Shown: positions 8,103 through 15,994 of the stretch, piece by piece
How positions within the stretch are numbered: position 1 is the first letter of the stretch
Layout of the letters: every line of letters begins with the position of its first letter
NCBI RefSeq assembly: GCF_024345185.1
Contig: NZ_BROB01000004.1
Coordinates: 49,284-113,283 of the forward strand
Length of the DNA stretch: 64,000 nt
From: Levilactobacillus humaensis
GTDB lineage: Bacteria > Bacillota > Bacilli > Lactobacillales > Lactobacillaceae
Direction: 5' to 3'
Position numbers and translations under genes: made by a program
The notes under the pieces: generated by a model
Told to the model about the DNA's origin: nothing
Database searches by the model: none
Seen by the model: only the letters and a program-made list of their open reading frames with translations

Positions 8103-8974
8103 TATTCGTCCTCCTTAAAGAAGTGTTTCCGTACTTGATCGACTGGCATTGCCTGGCCGGTCCACAATTTAAAGGCCGCGGCACCTTGATTGAGTAGCAT
8201 GCCCTGGCCATTCAAAATATGGGCCACGTTGGCTTGCTTGGCGACGCGCATGAGCTTGGTTTCGCTCGGGGCATAGACAGTATCGAAGACCGTCATGTTG
8301 GTGTGGAACCAAGTTGGATCAGTCACGAGGGCCTGATCCACGAGCTTACCCATCCCCAGACCGGTGGCATCGACGTACAGGTCGCTCTGCGCGATGGCGT
8401 CTTGGAACTGGTCCTGGTGATCCAGGAGCGTAAACGTGGCGTGACAGTCGGTTTGGGCATTGATTTCGGTGACGATTCGTTTGGCATTGGCTACGGCACC
8501 GTCATTGATATTAAAGATATTGAGGGTCTTCAGGCCAGCTAATGCGGCTTGAATGGCAATAGGCGTCCCTGCGCCGCCAACCCCGGCGAGCGTCATCGTC
8601 TGACCTTTGAGGGCAACACCTTCGTCCTTTAAAGCATTGACGAAGCCGATCCCATCGGTGGTGTAGCCGGTGAGGTGACCATCGTGGTTGACGACGGTGT
8701 TCACGGCCCCAATCATCTTGGCGGCCGGGTCGAGTTCATCGAGCAGAGGGATCACAGCCTGTTTGAAGGGCATCGAAATACTTGCCCCTAACATTTTAAA
8801 GGCGCGGATGGCGTCGATGGCTGGCTTGAGGTGTTCGGGTTCGACGTCGAAAGCCAGAAAGCGGGCGTTAATGTGGTCCGCCGCGAAAGCTAGATTGTGC
8901 ATGGCCGGGGACTGTGAGTGACCGGCTGGGTGAGCGATGAGGCCCACTAGTGCTGTGTGTCCATCAATTTCCAT
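8102..8974 (-). CDS. Shikimate/quinate dehydrogenase, YdiB-like
   Basis: A 290-residue enzyme of the AroE/YdiB family reducing 3-dehydroshikimate or 3-dehydroquinate with NAD(P)H. Seen: substrate motif GHSQSPAMHN, catalytic Lys71 in ISMPFK and Asp107 in YTTDGIG, GAVNTVVN, cofactor loop GVGGAG and the C-terminal NGQGMLLNQGAAAF. The SMPxK form, INxNDG after the glycine loop and LWTG near the end resemble E. coli YdiB more than AroE, so quinate may also be a substrate. I chose the ATG at 8974 because GAAAGGAAG lies nine bases upstream; the frame extends further but without support. It is coupled to the SDR. Confidence 0.88.
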   Translation of the reverse strand: MEIDGHTALVGLIAHPAGHSQSPAMHNLAFAADHINARFLAFDVEPEHLKPAIDAIRAFKMLGASISMPFKQAVIPLLDELDPAAKMIGAVNTVVNHDGHLTGYTTDGIGFVNALKDEGVALKGQTMTLAGVGGAGTPIAIQAALAGLKTLNIFNINDGAVANAKRIVTEINAQTDCHATFTLLDHQDQFQDAIAQSDLYVDATGLGMGKLVDQALVTDPTWFHTNMTVFDTVYAPSETKLMRVAKQANVAHILNGQGMLLNQGAAAFKLWTGQAMPVDQVRKHFFKEDE

Positions 8975-9122
8975 GACAGAAGACTTCCTTTCGAAACAAG
9001 TTCCATCTTTATCGTCATCCATGGGCGACCGGATTGCCACCGATGTCGCAAGAAGTCACTTCCCTCGGCTGGCAAAGTAGGCTAGAATGGCGAGTAAGGA
9101 TAGATCTGAAAGGAGACCGCTT

Positions 9123-10841
9123 ATGCAAACACCCGAATCATTAAATTTACCGTCATTTTACGCGAACCCGGACCGCAATGTGGCCGTGTTGAACTATAAC
9201 GAACACTTCATTACCAGTATTTTCGACTTGGTGAATAGCCCCGAGTTGGCTGGTTTCGTGAAGTTGTTTTTAGAGGAACAGCGCGATCGCACGCCGGAAG
9301 CCGCCGATCCCAAAACGACCTTTGATTTAGTCACGCCAGACGTGTATCTCGCGACCATCAAGGCCGTTCTGACCGACCGGGTGGACGCGTTTGATCGTTT
9401 CAAACCGGCTGAGATTCTGGCCAGCATTGAGGATCTTTACTCATATTACCGGACGTATCTGCGAGTGGCCACGATGACCGTTACGCAAAACGATGTGGTC
9501 ACCAGTGAATTTATGACGATTGACCAACGCTTCAATGACTTGGTTATTCGGTTATACCGGACGATTGAGGAAAAGTTGCAAGGCCATCCCAACCACGTTT
9601 ACCGTCAAGTGAGCGCCGGGTCGAGTGCCTGTGTGCTGTTACGGCGGTTGGCTTGGAACATGCCCGCTGGCTATGAAGGACTGAAGGACATTCGCTTCAT
9701 CAGTCGCTTGATGTTACGGCCGCCGATGATGTTGCACACCAAGAGCAACAAGCGAAAGGGGACCTTCACCGCAACCCAAGTCAACCCAATGAAAAACTTT
9801 ACCGGTACCGAAGATGACTGGTTCTGTTACCCAGCTAAGATTGGGGAGAGCCTGGCTTACCTGTACTTCCACCGTGACTATTTGGCTTCCGGTTTGGCCC
9901 TAGCCAATCTCTTCCAATTGGCGGACAGTACCGAGGTGGCGGCGCACAAACCAGACTTGGTCTTGTTGTTTGGGACCCCAGGGGTTGAGAGCGATACCGA
10001 TCACGAGAACGGCCATTACTTCTATGATGCCGCTAATGATATTTATGTGGGTCAAGTGCCTTACAACGACCAAACGACCTACTTTGGGTACATGAAGAAG
10101 ATGTGTTTGACATTGCATAACCTGCACATGATTGCGCAGAAGCGGTTGCCAATTCACGGGTCCATGGTGAAGATTACCTTTGCTAATGGGCAAACCAAGA
10201 CGGTCGTTTTCTTCGGGGATTCCGGTGCCGGCAAGTCCGAATCCATCGAGGCCCTCCAAGAGGTAGCCGACGATCAAATTGTCAGCATGGAAACCATCTT
10301 CGATGACATGGGAAGCTTCACGTTGAACGGAAAGGATCTCTATGCTCAGGGGACCGAAACTGGGGCCTTTGTCCGTTTGGATGACCTCAGTAGTGAAGTG
10401 GCCTTCAACAATATGGACCGCGGAATTTACATGAACCCCGAGCAGAAGAATGCCCGGGTCATCATCCCGGCCAACACTTGGCCACGTGTTGTGGCGCACC
10501 ATCACATCGATATGTGGGTTTATGCGAACAACTACGACGACGCTGTGGGAATTCACCGTTTCGACGACCAGCAAACGGCCGAAGAAACCTTCGTGGCCGG
10601 CAAGCGTAAGGCGCTGGGCACGACCGATGAGGTGGGGATGAGCACGACGTTCTTTGCCAACCCATTTGGTCCTGTTCAAGAACAAGCTGCCACCCAGCCA
10701 ATCATTGATGCCGTCTTCGACCGGTTATTTGCCGATGGCGTCTACGTGGGTGAAATTTACACCCACCTGGGTAATGACAAGTCGCAAGCCAAGTTGAACG
10801 AGTCTGCTCGCGAACTCTTAGCGGTTTTGTTGGATCTCTAA
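9123..10841 (+). CDS. PEP carboxykinase/HPr kinase-like P-loop protein
   Basis: A 572-residue protein. The start at 9123 follows GAAAGGAGA; an upstream GTG/ATG extension lacks a ribosome site. The only sharp motif is a Walker A loop, GDSGAGKS at residues 365-372, inside VVFFGDSGAGKSE, which resembles the P-loop of HPr kinase (GDSGVGKSE) and, more distantly, ATP-dependent PEP carboxykinase. After it come ETIFDDMGSF and a basic NARVIIPANTW segment that could contact phosphate. The N-terminal 350 residues are unlike either family in any way I can see. A kinase or carboxykinase-fold role is inference; the substrate is unknown. A strong terminator follows. Confidence 0.7.
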   Translation: MQTPESLNLPSFYANPDRNVAVLNYNEHFITSIFDLVNSPELAGFVKLFLEEQRDRTPEAADPKTTFDLVTPDVYLATIKAVLTDRVDAFDRFKPAEILASIEDLYSYYRTYLRVATMTVTQNDVVTSEFMTIDQRFNDLVIRLYRTIEEKLQGHPNHVYRQVSAGSSACVLLRRLAWNMPAGYEGLKDIRFISRLMLRPPMMLHTKSNKRKGTFTATQVNPMKNFTGTEDDWFCYPAKIGESLAYLYFHRDYLASGLALANLFQLADSTEVAAHKPDLVLLFGTPGVESDTDHENGHYFYDAANDIYVGQVPYNDQTTYFGYMKKMCLTLHNLHMIAQKRLPIHGSMVKITFANGQTKTVVFFGDSGAGKSESIEALQEVADDQIVSMETIFDDMGSFTLNGKDLYAQGTETGAFVRLDDLSSEVAFNNMDRGIYMNPEQKNARVIIPANTWPRVVAHHHIDMWVYANNYDDAVGIHRFDDQQTAEETFVAGKRKALGTTDEVGMSTTFFANPFGPVQEQAATQPIIDAVFDRLFADGVYVGEIYTHLGNDKSQAKLNESARELLAVLLDL

Positions 10842-10925
10842 ACTTTAGGGCTTACTCTTACTAACGAAATTCGGCCGTGTTTTTTCGCAGATTTTCGTGA
10901 AATAAATTTAATTATGAGTTGGGCT

Positions 10926-10971
10926 AGGCGTCGTTTGATTCTCATTTTTGAGGATTGAACGACGCCTTTTT
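10926..10971 (+). terminator. Intrinsic terminator after PEPCK-like gene
   Basis: AGGCGTCGTT pairs with AACGACGCCT and a T-run follows. Confidence 0.85.
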
Positions 10972-11173
10972 GAGACCTGATGATCGTTAGCAGTCATTTT
11001 TTTAGTAAAAACGAAATAATCCAAACGTTTAAAATAGGGTACAATGAAAGCGGATTACCTGATTGTTAAGGTGTAAGGGCAGACAGTTTCCTAAGGGAAA
11101 TTATTGAGCCACACTGGTTTAGAACGCCCAAACGGGGTATGATTTTAGTAAGCGTCAAAATTAACAGGGGAGG

Positions 11174-11251
11174 CGCCAATAGGTTGGACCAAAGCAGGCA
11201 CGCAACTATGGACGTGTTGCTGGTCCAAGGCATCCAATTAAGCCTATGGCG
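11174..11251 (+). promoter_or_regulatory. Long folded leader upstream of pgm
   Basis: A nested three-part stem in the pgm 5' region: CGCCAATAGG with CCTATGGCG, then TTGGACCA with TGGTCCAA, then GCAGGCACG with CGTGTTGC. It is not followed by a T-run, so it is not a simple terminator. It lies 39 bases before the pgm start codon and about 130 bases after a TACAAT -10-like box (11040-11045). The rest of the 10842-11290 gap holds the terminator at 10926-10971 and AT-rich DNA. A regulatory RNA or stabilising leader is inference. Confidence 0.55.
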
Positions 11252-11290
11252 TTAGTCATTAGAACGTATAACTATTAAGGAGAGATAATC

Positions 11291-13021
11291 ATGAGTTGGC
11301 AAACAAATTATCATACTTGGCAAGAACAACCCACAATGATTCCTTACATCCATGACGAATTAACCGCCATGGCTGGGAATAGCGAAGCCTTGGAGGCGGC
11401 CTTCAGCGGTCCCATGAGCTTTGGGACTGCCGGCATGCGTGGCGTCATGGGACCCGGTATCGGGCAAATGAACGTCTACACGGTACGTCAGGCAACCGAG
11501 GGGGTTGCCCGTTACTTGGATACGTTGGATGAAGCCACGAAGCAACGTGGCGTGGCTATCAGTTTCGACTCCCGTTACCATTCTCGTGAGTTTGCCCATG
11601 AAGCGGCACACGTCCTGGGGGCTCACCAGATTCCAAGCTTTGTCTTTGATGACATGCGGCCAACGCCTGAATTGTCATTTGCTGTGCGGCACTTGCAGAC
11701 GGCCATGGGAATCATGATCACGGCCAGCCACAACCCTAAGCAGTATAACGGGTTCAAAATTTATGGGCCAGACGGTGGTCAGATGCCACCTATTGACTCG
11801 GATAAAATTACCGAATTTGTCCGTTCCGCAACCGACGTTTTTGCTATTCCAGTGGCCGACGAACGTGACTTACGACAGAATAAATTACTCCGGATTATCG
11901 GTGAGGATGTCGATCAAGCCTATCTCGCCAACGTGGCCAGTGTGACGATCAATGCCGACCTGATTCAAAAGGTCGGGAAGACCATGAAACTCATTTACAC
12001 GCCACTTCACGGGACGGGTAAGGTGATTGGCGAACGTGCGCTGCGGGCAGCCGGTTTTGAGAACTTTACCATGGTACCCGAACAGGCGATTGCCGATCCC
12101 GAATTTCCAACGGTGCCATTCCCGAACCCTGAATTTGCGCAAGCCTTCGATATGGCGATTGCCTTGGGTAAGAAGGAGGACGCCGATCTCTTAGTGGCCA
12201 CCGACCCTGACGCCGATCGCCTTGGTGCCGCCGTTCGTCAACCGAGCGGGGACTATCAACTGTTGACTGGAAACCAGATCGCTTCAATTTTGTTGGCCTA
12301 CATTTTGAAGGCCCGCAAAGAAGCCGGTCAGTTACCAGAAAATGGTCGCGTGGTAAAATCCATCGTCTCGACGGAATTGGCCACGAAGATTGCGGCAGCT
12401 TACGGCATCGAAATGAAGAATGTCCTGACTGGCTTTAAGTTCATTGCCGAACAGATTCACCAGTACGAAACGCAACACGACCACACCTTCCTCTTTGGTT
12501 TCGAGGAAAGTTATGGTTACCTGATCAAGCCATTCGTCCGGGACAAGGATGCCATTCAGTCGACGGTTCTGTTGGCTGAGGTTGCGGCGGATTACAAACA
12601 ACGTGGCATGACGCTGTACGACGGGATCGAAGAACTCTATGCGACCTATGGCTACTACGCCGAAAAGACGGTGGCTCAGGAATTCCCTGGAGTCAACGGT
12701 GCCCAAGAGATGGCACATCTCATGACCGAGTTTAGAGAAAATGCCCCGCATGATTTTGCGAACGTCGCCATTACGGAGACCGAGGACTTTTCAACCGGCG
12801 TTAAGACGTCAGCCACGGGTGAGACGAGTACGATTGATTTGCCACAAGCCAATGTTCTGAAGTATTGGTTGGCCGATGGGACTTGGATCTGCATCCGGCC
12901 TTCTGGGACTGAGCCTAAGGTGAAGTTCTACGTGGGAACCAGTGCCAAGACGGATCAAGCGGCCCAAGAAAAATTGGCCACCTTTGAAGCAGCTGTTAAT
13001 GCCTATGTAGCCTCAATTTAA
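11291..13021 (+). CDS. pgm: Phosphoglucomutase/phosphomannomutase
   Basis: A 576-residue alpha-D-phosphohexomutase interconverting glucose-1-phosphate and glucose-6-phosphate in the cytosol. Four domains in order: catalytic phosphoserine loop TASHNPKQYNG (Ser146), metal loop DPDADRLG, sugar-binding GFEESYGY, and the phosphate-binding C-terminal RPSGTEPKVKFY. The length fits the Firmicutes PgcA type. AAGGAGA lies eight bases before the ATG. galE follows 400 bases later, so the pair links glycolysis to UDP-sugar supply for wall polymers and galactose use. The long hairpin leader suggests post-transcriptional control. Confidence 0.95.
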   Translation: MSWQTNYHTWQEQPTMIPYIHDELTAMAGNSEALEAAFSGPMSFGTAGMRGVMGPGIGQMNVYTVRQATEGVARYLDTLDEATKQRGVAISFDSRYHSREFAHEAAHVLGAHQIPSFVFDDMRPTPELSFAVRHLQTAMGIMITASHNPKQYNGFKIYGPDGGQMPPIDSDKITEFVRSATDVFAIPVADERDLRQNKLLRIIGEDVDQAYLANVASVTINADLIQKVGKTMKLIYTPLHGTGKVIGERALRAAGFENFTMVPEQAIADPEFPTVPFPNPEFAQAFDMAIALGKKEDADLLVATDPDADRLGAAVRQPSGDYQLLTGNQIASILLAYILKARKEAGQLPENGRVVKSIVSTELATKIAAAYGIEMKNVLTGFKFIAEQIHQYETQHDHTFLFGFEESYGYLIKPFVRDKDAIQSTVLLAEVAADYKQRGMTLYDGIEELYATYGYYAEKTVAQEFPGVNGAQEMAHLMTEFRENAPHDFANVAITETEDFSTGVKTSATGETSTIDLPQANVLKYWLADGTWICIRPSGTEPKVKFYVGTSAKTDQAAQEKLATFEAAVNAYVASI

Positions 13022-13035
13022 AACCGATGTTTTCT

Positions 13036-13067
13036 AAGGACCTGAGATTAAATTCTCGGGTTCTTTG
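13036..13067 (+). terminator. Intrinsic terminator after pgm
   Basis: AAGGACCTGAGA pairs with TCTCGGGTTCTT, followed by a short T-rich tail. Confidence 0.7.
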
Positions 13068-13087
13068 TGTTTCCAAACTTAACTGGT

Positions 13088-13208
13088 CGAAACGTGTGCC
13101 AAAAGGCAGTCAACTCCGCTTAACCCCGCTAGACAAATAATCCAAGGCCGGGATTATTCGTCTAGCGACGTTAATGCTCATTGACTAACCGCCTTTTGCC
13201 CCACTCTT
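13088..13208 (+). repeat. Long-hairpin element D, copy 1
   Basis: A 121-bp element with outer arms GTGTGCCAAAAGGC / GCCTTTTGCCCCAC and an inner stem CGCTAGAC / GTCTAGCG leading to AATCC...GGATT. Unpaired blocks CCGCTTAA, TTAATGCTCA and CTAACCGCC are identical in the copy at 20750-20870. It lies just behind the pgm terminator. The remainder of the 13022-13416 gap is a galE upstream region with a TAAAAT box near 13363 but no strong -35. Confidence 0.85.
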
Positions 13209-13416
13209 AGACGAGTGCGTTTGGCACCCGATCAGACTGGAAGATTTGCGGGGCTTCGGTTTTGGATTTAGGCCGGTGGATGGTAATCTTAAGGAGAGTG
13301 GGGAAGTAGGTTTAAAAAAGACTTACATTTAGGTTGTTTCCCAATTAGTACTGGTCAATTTCGCTAAAATGATGGAAAATGAACACATTACAGTCAATCT
13401 GAGGAGGAGTTTACCC

Positions 13417-14418
13417 ATGACAGTTTTAGTCTTAGGTGGTGCGGGCTATATTGGTTCCCACGCCGTTGATCGATTGATCCAACGCGGTTACAATGTGGCG
13501 GTGGTTGATAGTCTCGTCACTGGCCATCGCGCCGCGGTCAATCCCAAGGCCCGGTTTTATGAAGGCGATGTCCGTGACCAGGTTTTCCTGAACGACGTTT
13601 TCGATCGCGAAACGATTGAAGGCGTGATTCACTTTGCGGCCTTTTCAATCGTACCGGAGTCGATGCAGGCACCGTTGAAGTATTTCGACAACAACACAGC
13701 TGGCATGGTAACATTGCTTGAAGTAATGACCCAACACCAGGTTAAGCGGATCGTGTTCTCCTCAACGGCGGCCACTTATGGTGAACCTCAGCAGATTCCA
13801 ATTCGTGAAACTGATCCACAAGTACCCACGAACCCTTATGGTGAAAGCAAGCTCATGATGGAAAAGATCATGCACTGGGCAGATGAGGCTTATGGCATTA
13901 AGTTCATCGCGTTACGGTACTTTAACGTCGCCGGTGCTAAGGAAGACGGGAGCATTGGGGAAGACCATCACCCTGAGACGCATTTGATTCCAATTATTCT
14001 TCAGGTGGCGGCCGGGGAACGACAGGAGCTGGCTATCTTCGGGGATGATTATCCGACAAAGGATGGCACCAATGTCAGAGACTACGTTCACGTGGTTGAC
14101 CTCGTTGACGCCCATATCCTAGCGTTGACCTATCTCAAGGATCACAACGTCAGTGACGCCTTTAACCTCGGGTCATCGACGGGCTTCTCCAATCTGGAAA
14201 TCCTGGAGGCGGCGCGCCGAGTGACCGGTAAGGCCATTCCAGCTAAAATGGCCCCACGGCGTGCTGGCGACCCCAGCACGCTGATTGCGGCCAGCGACAA
14301 GGCCCGTGACCTGTTGAACTGGCAGCCACAATTTGACAATGTGGATGATATTATTCGGACGGCCTGGAACTGGAAACAAAAGCATCCGGCCGGATATGCC
14401 GATGTTCAAAAGGCCTAG
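13417..14418 (+). CDS. galE: UDP-glucose 4-epimerase
   Basis: A 333-residue extended SDR that interconverts UDP-glucose and UDP-galactose using bound NAD. Seen: N-terminal GGAGYIGSH, the GDVRD acidic block, [11 protein letters not shown] with catalytic Ser/Thr, [12 protein letters not shown] with Tyr and Lys, and RYFNVAGA. The start at 13417 follows GAGGAGG with nine bases spacing; a longer frame to 13369 has no ribosome site. The gene stands alone, without other Leloir genes, near pgm, so it may mainly supply galactosyl units for surface polysaccharide (inference). Confidence 0.95.
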   Translation: MTVLVLGGAGYIGSHAVDRLIQRGYNVAVVDSLVTGHRAAVNPKARFYEGDVRDQVFLNDVFDRETIEGVIHFAAFSIVPESMQAPLKYFDNNTAGMVTLLEVMTQHQVKRIVFSSTAATYGEPQQIPIRETDPQVPTNPYGESKLMMEKIMHWADEAYGIKFIALRYFNVAGAKEDGSIGEDHHPETHLIPIILQVAAGERQELAIFGDDYPTKDGTNVRDYVHVVDLVDAHILALTYLKDHNVSDAFNLGSSTGFSNLEILEAARRVTGKAIPAKMAPRRAGDPSTLIAASDKARDLLNWQPQFDNVDDIIRTAWNWKQKHPAGYADVQKA

Positions 14419-14471
14419 GGTAGATATTCTACGGCAAATAAACATGTTGTAGGATGAACTAAAAAACAATC

Positions 14472-14511
14472 ATAAGGGCTCGTTGGCTCATCGCTAACGG
14501 GTCCTTATTTT
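14472..14511 (+). terminator. Intrinsic terminator after galE
   Basis: ATAAGGGCTCGTTGG pairs with CTAACGGGTCCTTAT and a TTTT tail follows. Confidence 0.75.
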
Positions 14512-14676
14512 AGTGGCCCAATGACTTGCCATGACTAGTATTTACACGGCTAATCATCAGGATTCACGGATAATAGGAAATTTAACAAACCAGTCATTTG
14601 TCTAACTCTTAATGTATAAACGTGCTAATTTATAGGTGCTTAAAAGGCGCGATGGAGAGGTTAGGAGGAAAGACAA

Positions 14677-15819
14677 ATGCGAAATCATATCAAAGGATTA
14701 TTATTGATTGCGACCTCTGGCTTGGCCCTGTTTATTTGGGTCGAGGTACCCGTTAACGCTGATGCCAAGATTATCACCGGTAGTGGGACCAGTGCCGCTG
14801 ATGCTAAGATTGTGACGGATCCCACCGGCGTTGTGATGTCTCACACGGAAGTATTGCCAGCGAGTGGGATTTATGATGTGAAATATGAGTGGAAGATTGC
14901 CAACAGTGTTTATGTGGCAAAGGGTGACAAGATGTTCTTTTACGTGCCACTAAACGTTCGGGTTGATCGGACGCGGTCATTTGGTATGGCCAGTTATAAC
15001 GGCACAGCTAAGGTAGGTTCGGTCATGGTAACGATGGATTCACATGTTGGTGTAGCAACCTTCAATAGCTACTTTTCGACCCACAGATATGACAAAGAGG
15101 GTTGGATTAGTTTCGAAACACGTGGCTCCGGTGAAGGCGGAGACGAAGAGGATCCCGGGACTGAAGAGCCTGGGGTTGAAGAACCCGGGGTTGAGGAGCC
15201 GGGGACTGAGGAACCTGGAGTTGAAGAACCCGGAGTTGAAGAACCCGGAATTGAAGAACCTGGAGTTGAAGAACCTGGAGTTGAAGAGCCTGGAATTGAA
15301 GAACCTGGGACTGAAGAACCTGGGACTGAAGAACCCGGGACCGAAGAACCCGGGACCGAAGAACCCGGAATTGAAGAACCTGGGACTGAAGAACCTGGCG
15401 AAGAAATCCCTGGGGTCGAGGAACCCGGTCATCCTGGCACAGAAGTTCCCGAACCGGAACACCCTTGGGTTGAAATTCCCGGGACCGAACATCCTGGTGA
15501 AGAAGCTCCTGGAGAGGAGACGCCCGAAGTGACAGTTCCTGGCGGCGAAGAACCGGGAGCTACGGAACCCGAACATCCAACGACTACGCCACAGAAGCCA
15601 AGCGTTCACCGGCCAACAACCACGGGAACGCAAACCGGTGGTCAAGGCGCAACCGTTCCTGCAACTAGTGCCTCGGCATCTTCCCCTACAACCAAGAAGG
15701 CCACGTTGCCACAAACTGGTGACCGACGCTCGATTGGTGCCGAAGTAGCCGGATTACTGTTGTTATTGACTAGTTTGACAGTCGCTGGCATCGCCGGCGT
15801 ACGGTCAAAGAAGTCCTAA
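14677..15819 (+). CDS. LPQTG-anchored surface protein with EEPG repeats
   Basis: A 380-residue cell-wall-anchored protein. Order: signal peptide at 1-29 (hydrophobic GLLLIATSGLALFIWV, cut near VNADA), one Ig-like adhesin domain at about 40-150 resembling the SDR/Big_8 domain of collagen- and fibrinogen-binding adhesins, an acidic stalk of about 18 five-residue repeats EEPG(V/T/I) from 15151 to 15420, a longer degenerate Pro/Glu/Gly stalk, then LPQTG, a hydrophobic helix and KKS tail for sortase A. With only one ligand-like domain it is short for an adhesin. The repeat DNA is slippery and length variation is likely. Confidence 0.88.
   Translation: MRNHIKGLLLIATSGLALFIWVEVPVNADAKIITGSGTSAADAKIVTDPTGVVMSHTEVLPASGIYDVKYEWKIANSVYVAKGDKMFFYVPLNVRVDRTRSFGMASYNGTAKVGSVMVTMDSHVGVATFNSYFSTHRYDKEGWISFETRGSGEGGDEEDPGTEEPGVEEPGVEEPGTEEPGVEEPGVEEPGIEEPGVEEPGVEEPGIEEPGTEEPGTEEPGTEEPGTEEPGIEEPGTEEPGEEIPGVEEPGHPGTEVPEPEHPWVEIPGTEHPGEEAPGEETPEVTVPGGEEPGATEPEHPTTTPQKPSVHRPTTTGTQTGGQGATVPATSASASSPTTKKATLPQTGDRRSIGAEVAGLLLLLTSLTVAGIAGVRSKKS
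15151..15420 (+). repeat. 15-bp tandem repeats encoding EEPG(V/T/I)
   Basis: Imperfect tandem copies of GAAGAACCTGGAGTT-type units, 15 bp each, in frame with the surface protein. Synonymous differences separate the units, so the peptide repeat is conserved more strictly than the DNA. Confidence 0.85.
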
Positions 15820-15934
15820 CTTTGTTTCCCCCCAACCACTAAATAACCGTCCAGACGTGAGCTTGCGGTTGACGGTAACTAACTGAGAACTGTTGGTGCA
15901 CGTGTTATTTAGCTTACCTAAATCAAATGGACGA

Positions 15935-15975
15935 AAAAAACGTTGTGTCAGCCTGAGAGCTAACACAACGTTTTT
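15935..15975. terminator. Bidirectional terminator between LPQTG gene and pepO
   Basis: AAAAACGTTGTGT pairs with ACACAACGTTTTT, with A/T runs on both sides of the two convergent genes. Confidence 0.85.
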
Positions 15976-15994
15976 GATTGTGACGAATTTTAAG

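Noticed and set aside
9900..10685. 261-codon frame antisense to the PEPCK-like gene
   Set aside because: The sense frame has the P-loop and ribosome site. The antisense product has no motif and no start signal.
11045..11058. cre site in the pgm promoter (TGAAAGCGGATTAC)
   Set aside because: It misses fixed bases of the cre consensus (A for T at position 10, and no CA ending).
11170..11255. pgm leader as a T-box, purine or TPP riboswitch
   Set aside because: It lacks the T-box GGGTGG-ACCGCG motif, the purine GTTTCTACC core and the THI-box blocks.
12332..12751. 139-codon frame opposite pgm
   Set aside because: A shadow of a highly conserved mutase; no translation signal.
15040..15714. Long open frame (224 codons) antisense to the LPQTG gene
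   Set aside because: It mirrors the 15-bp repeats and has no ribosome site; its Phe/Arg/Ser repeats are a by-product of GAA-GAA-CCN-GGN codons.
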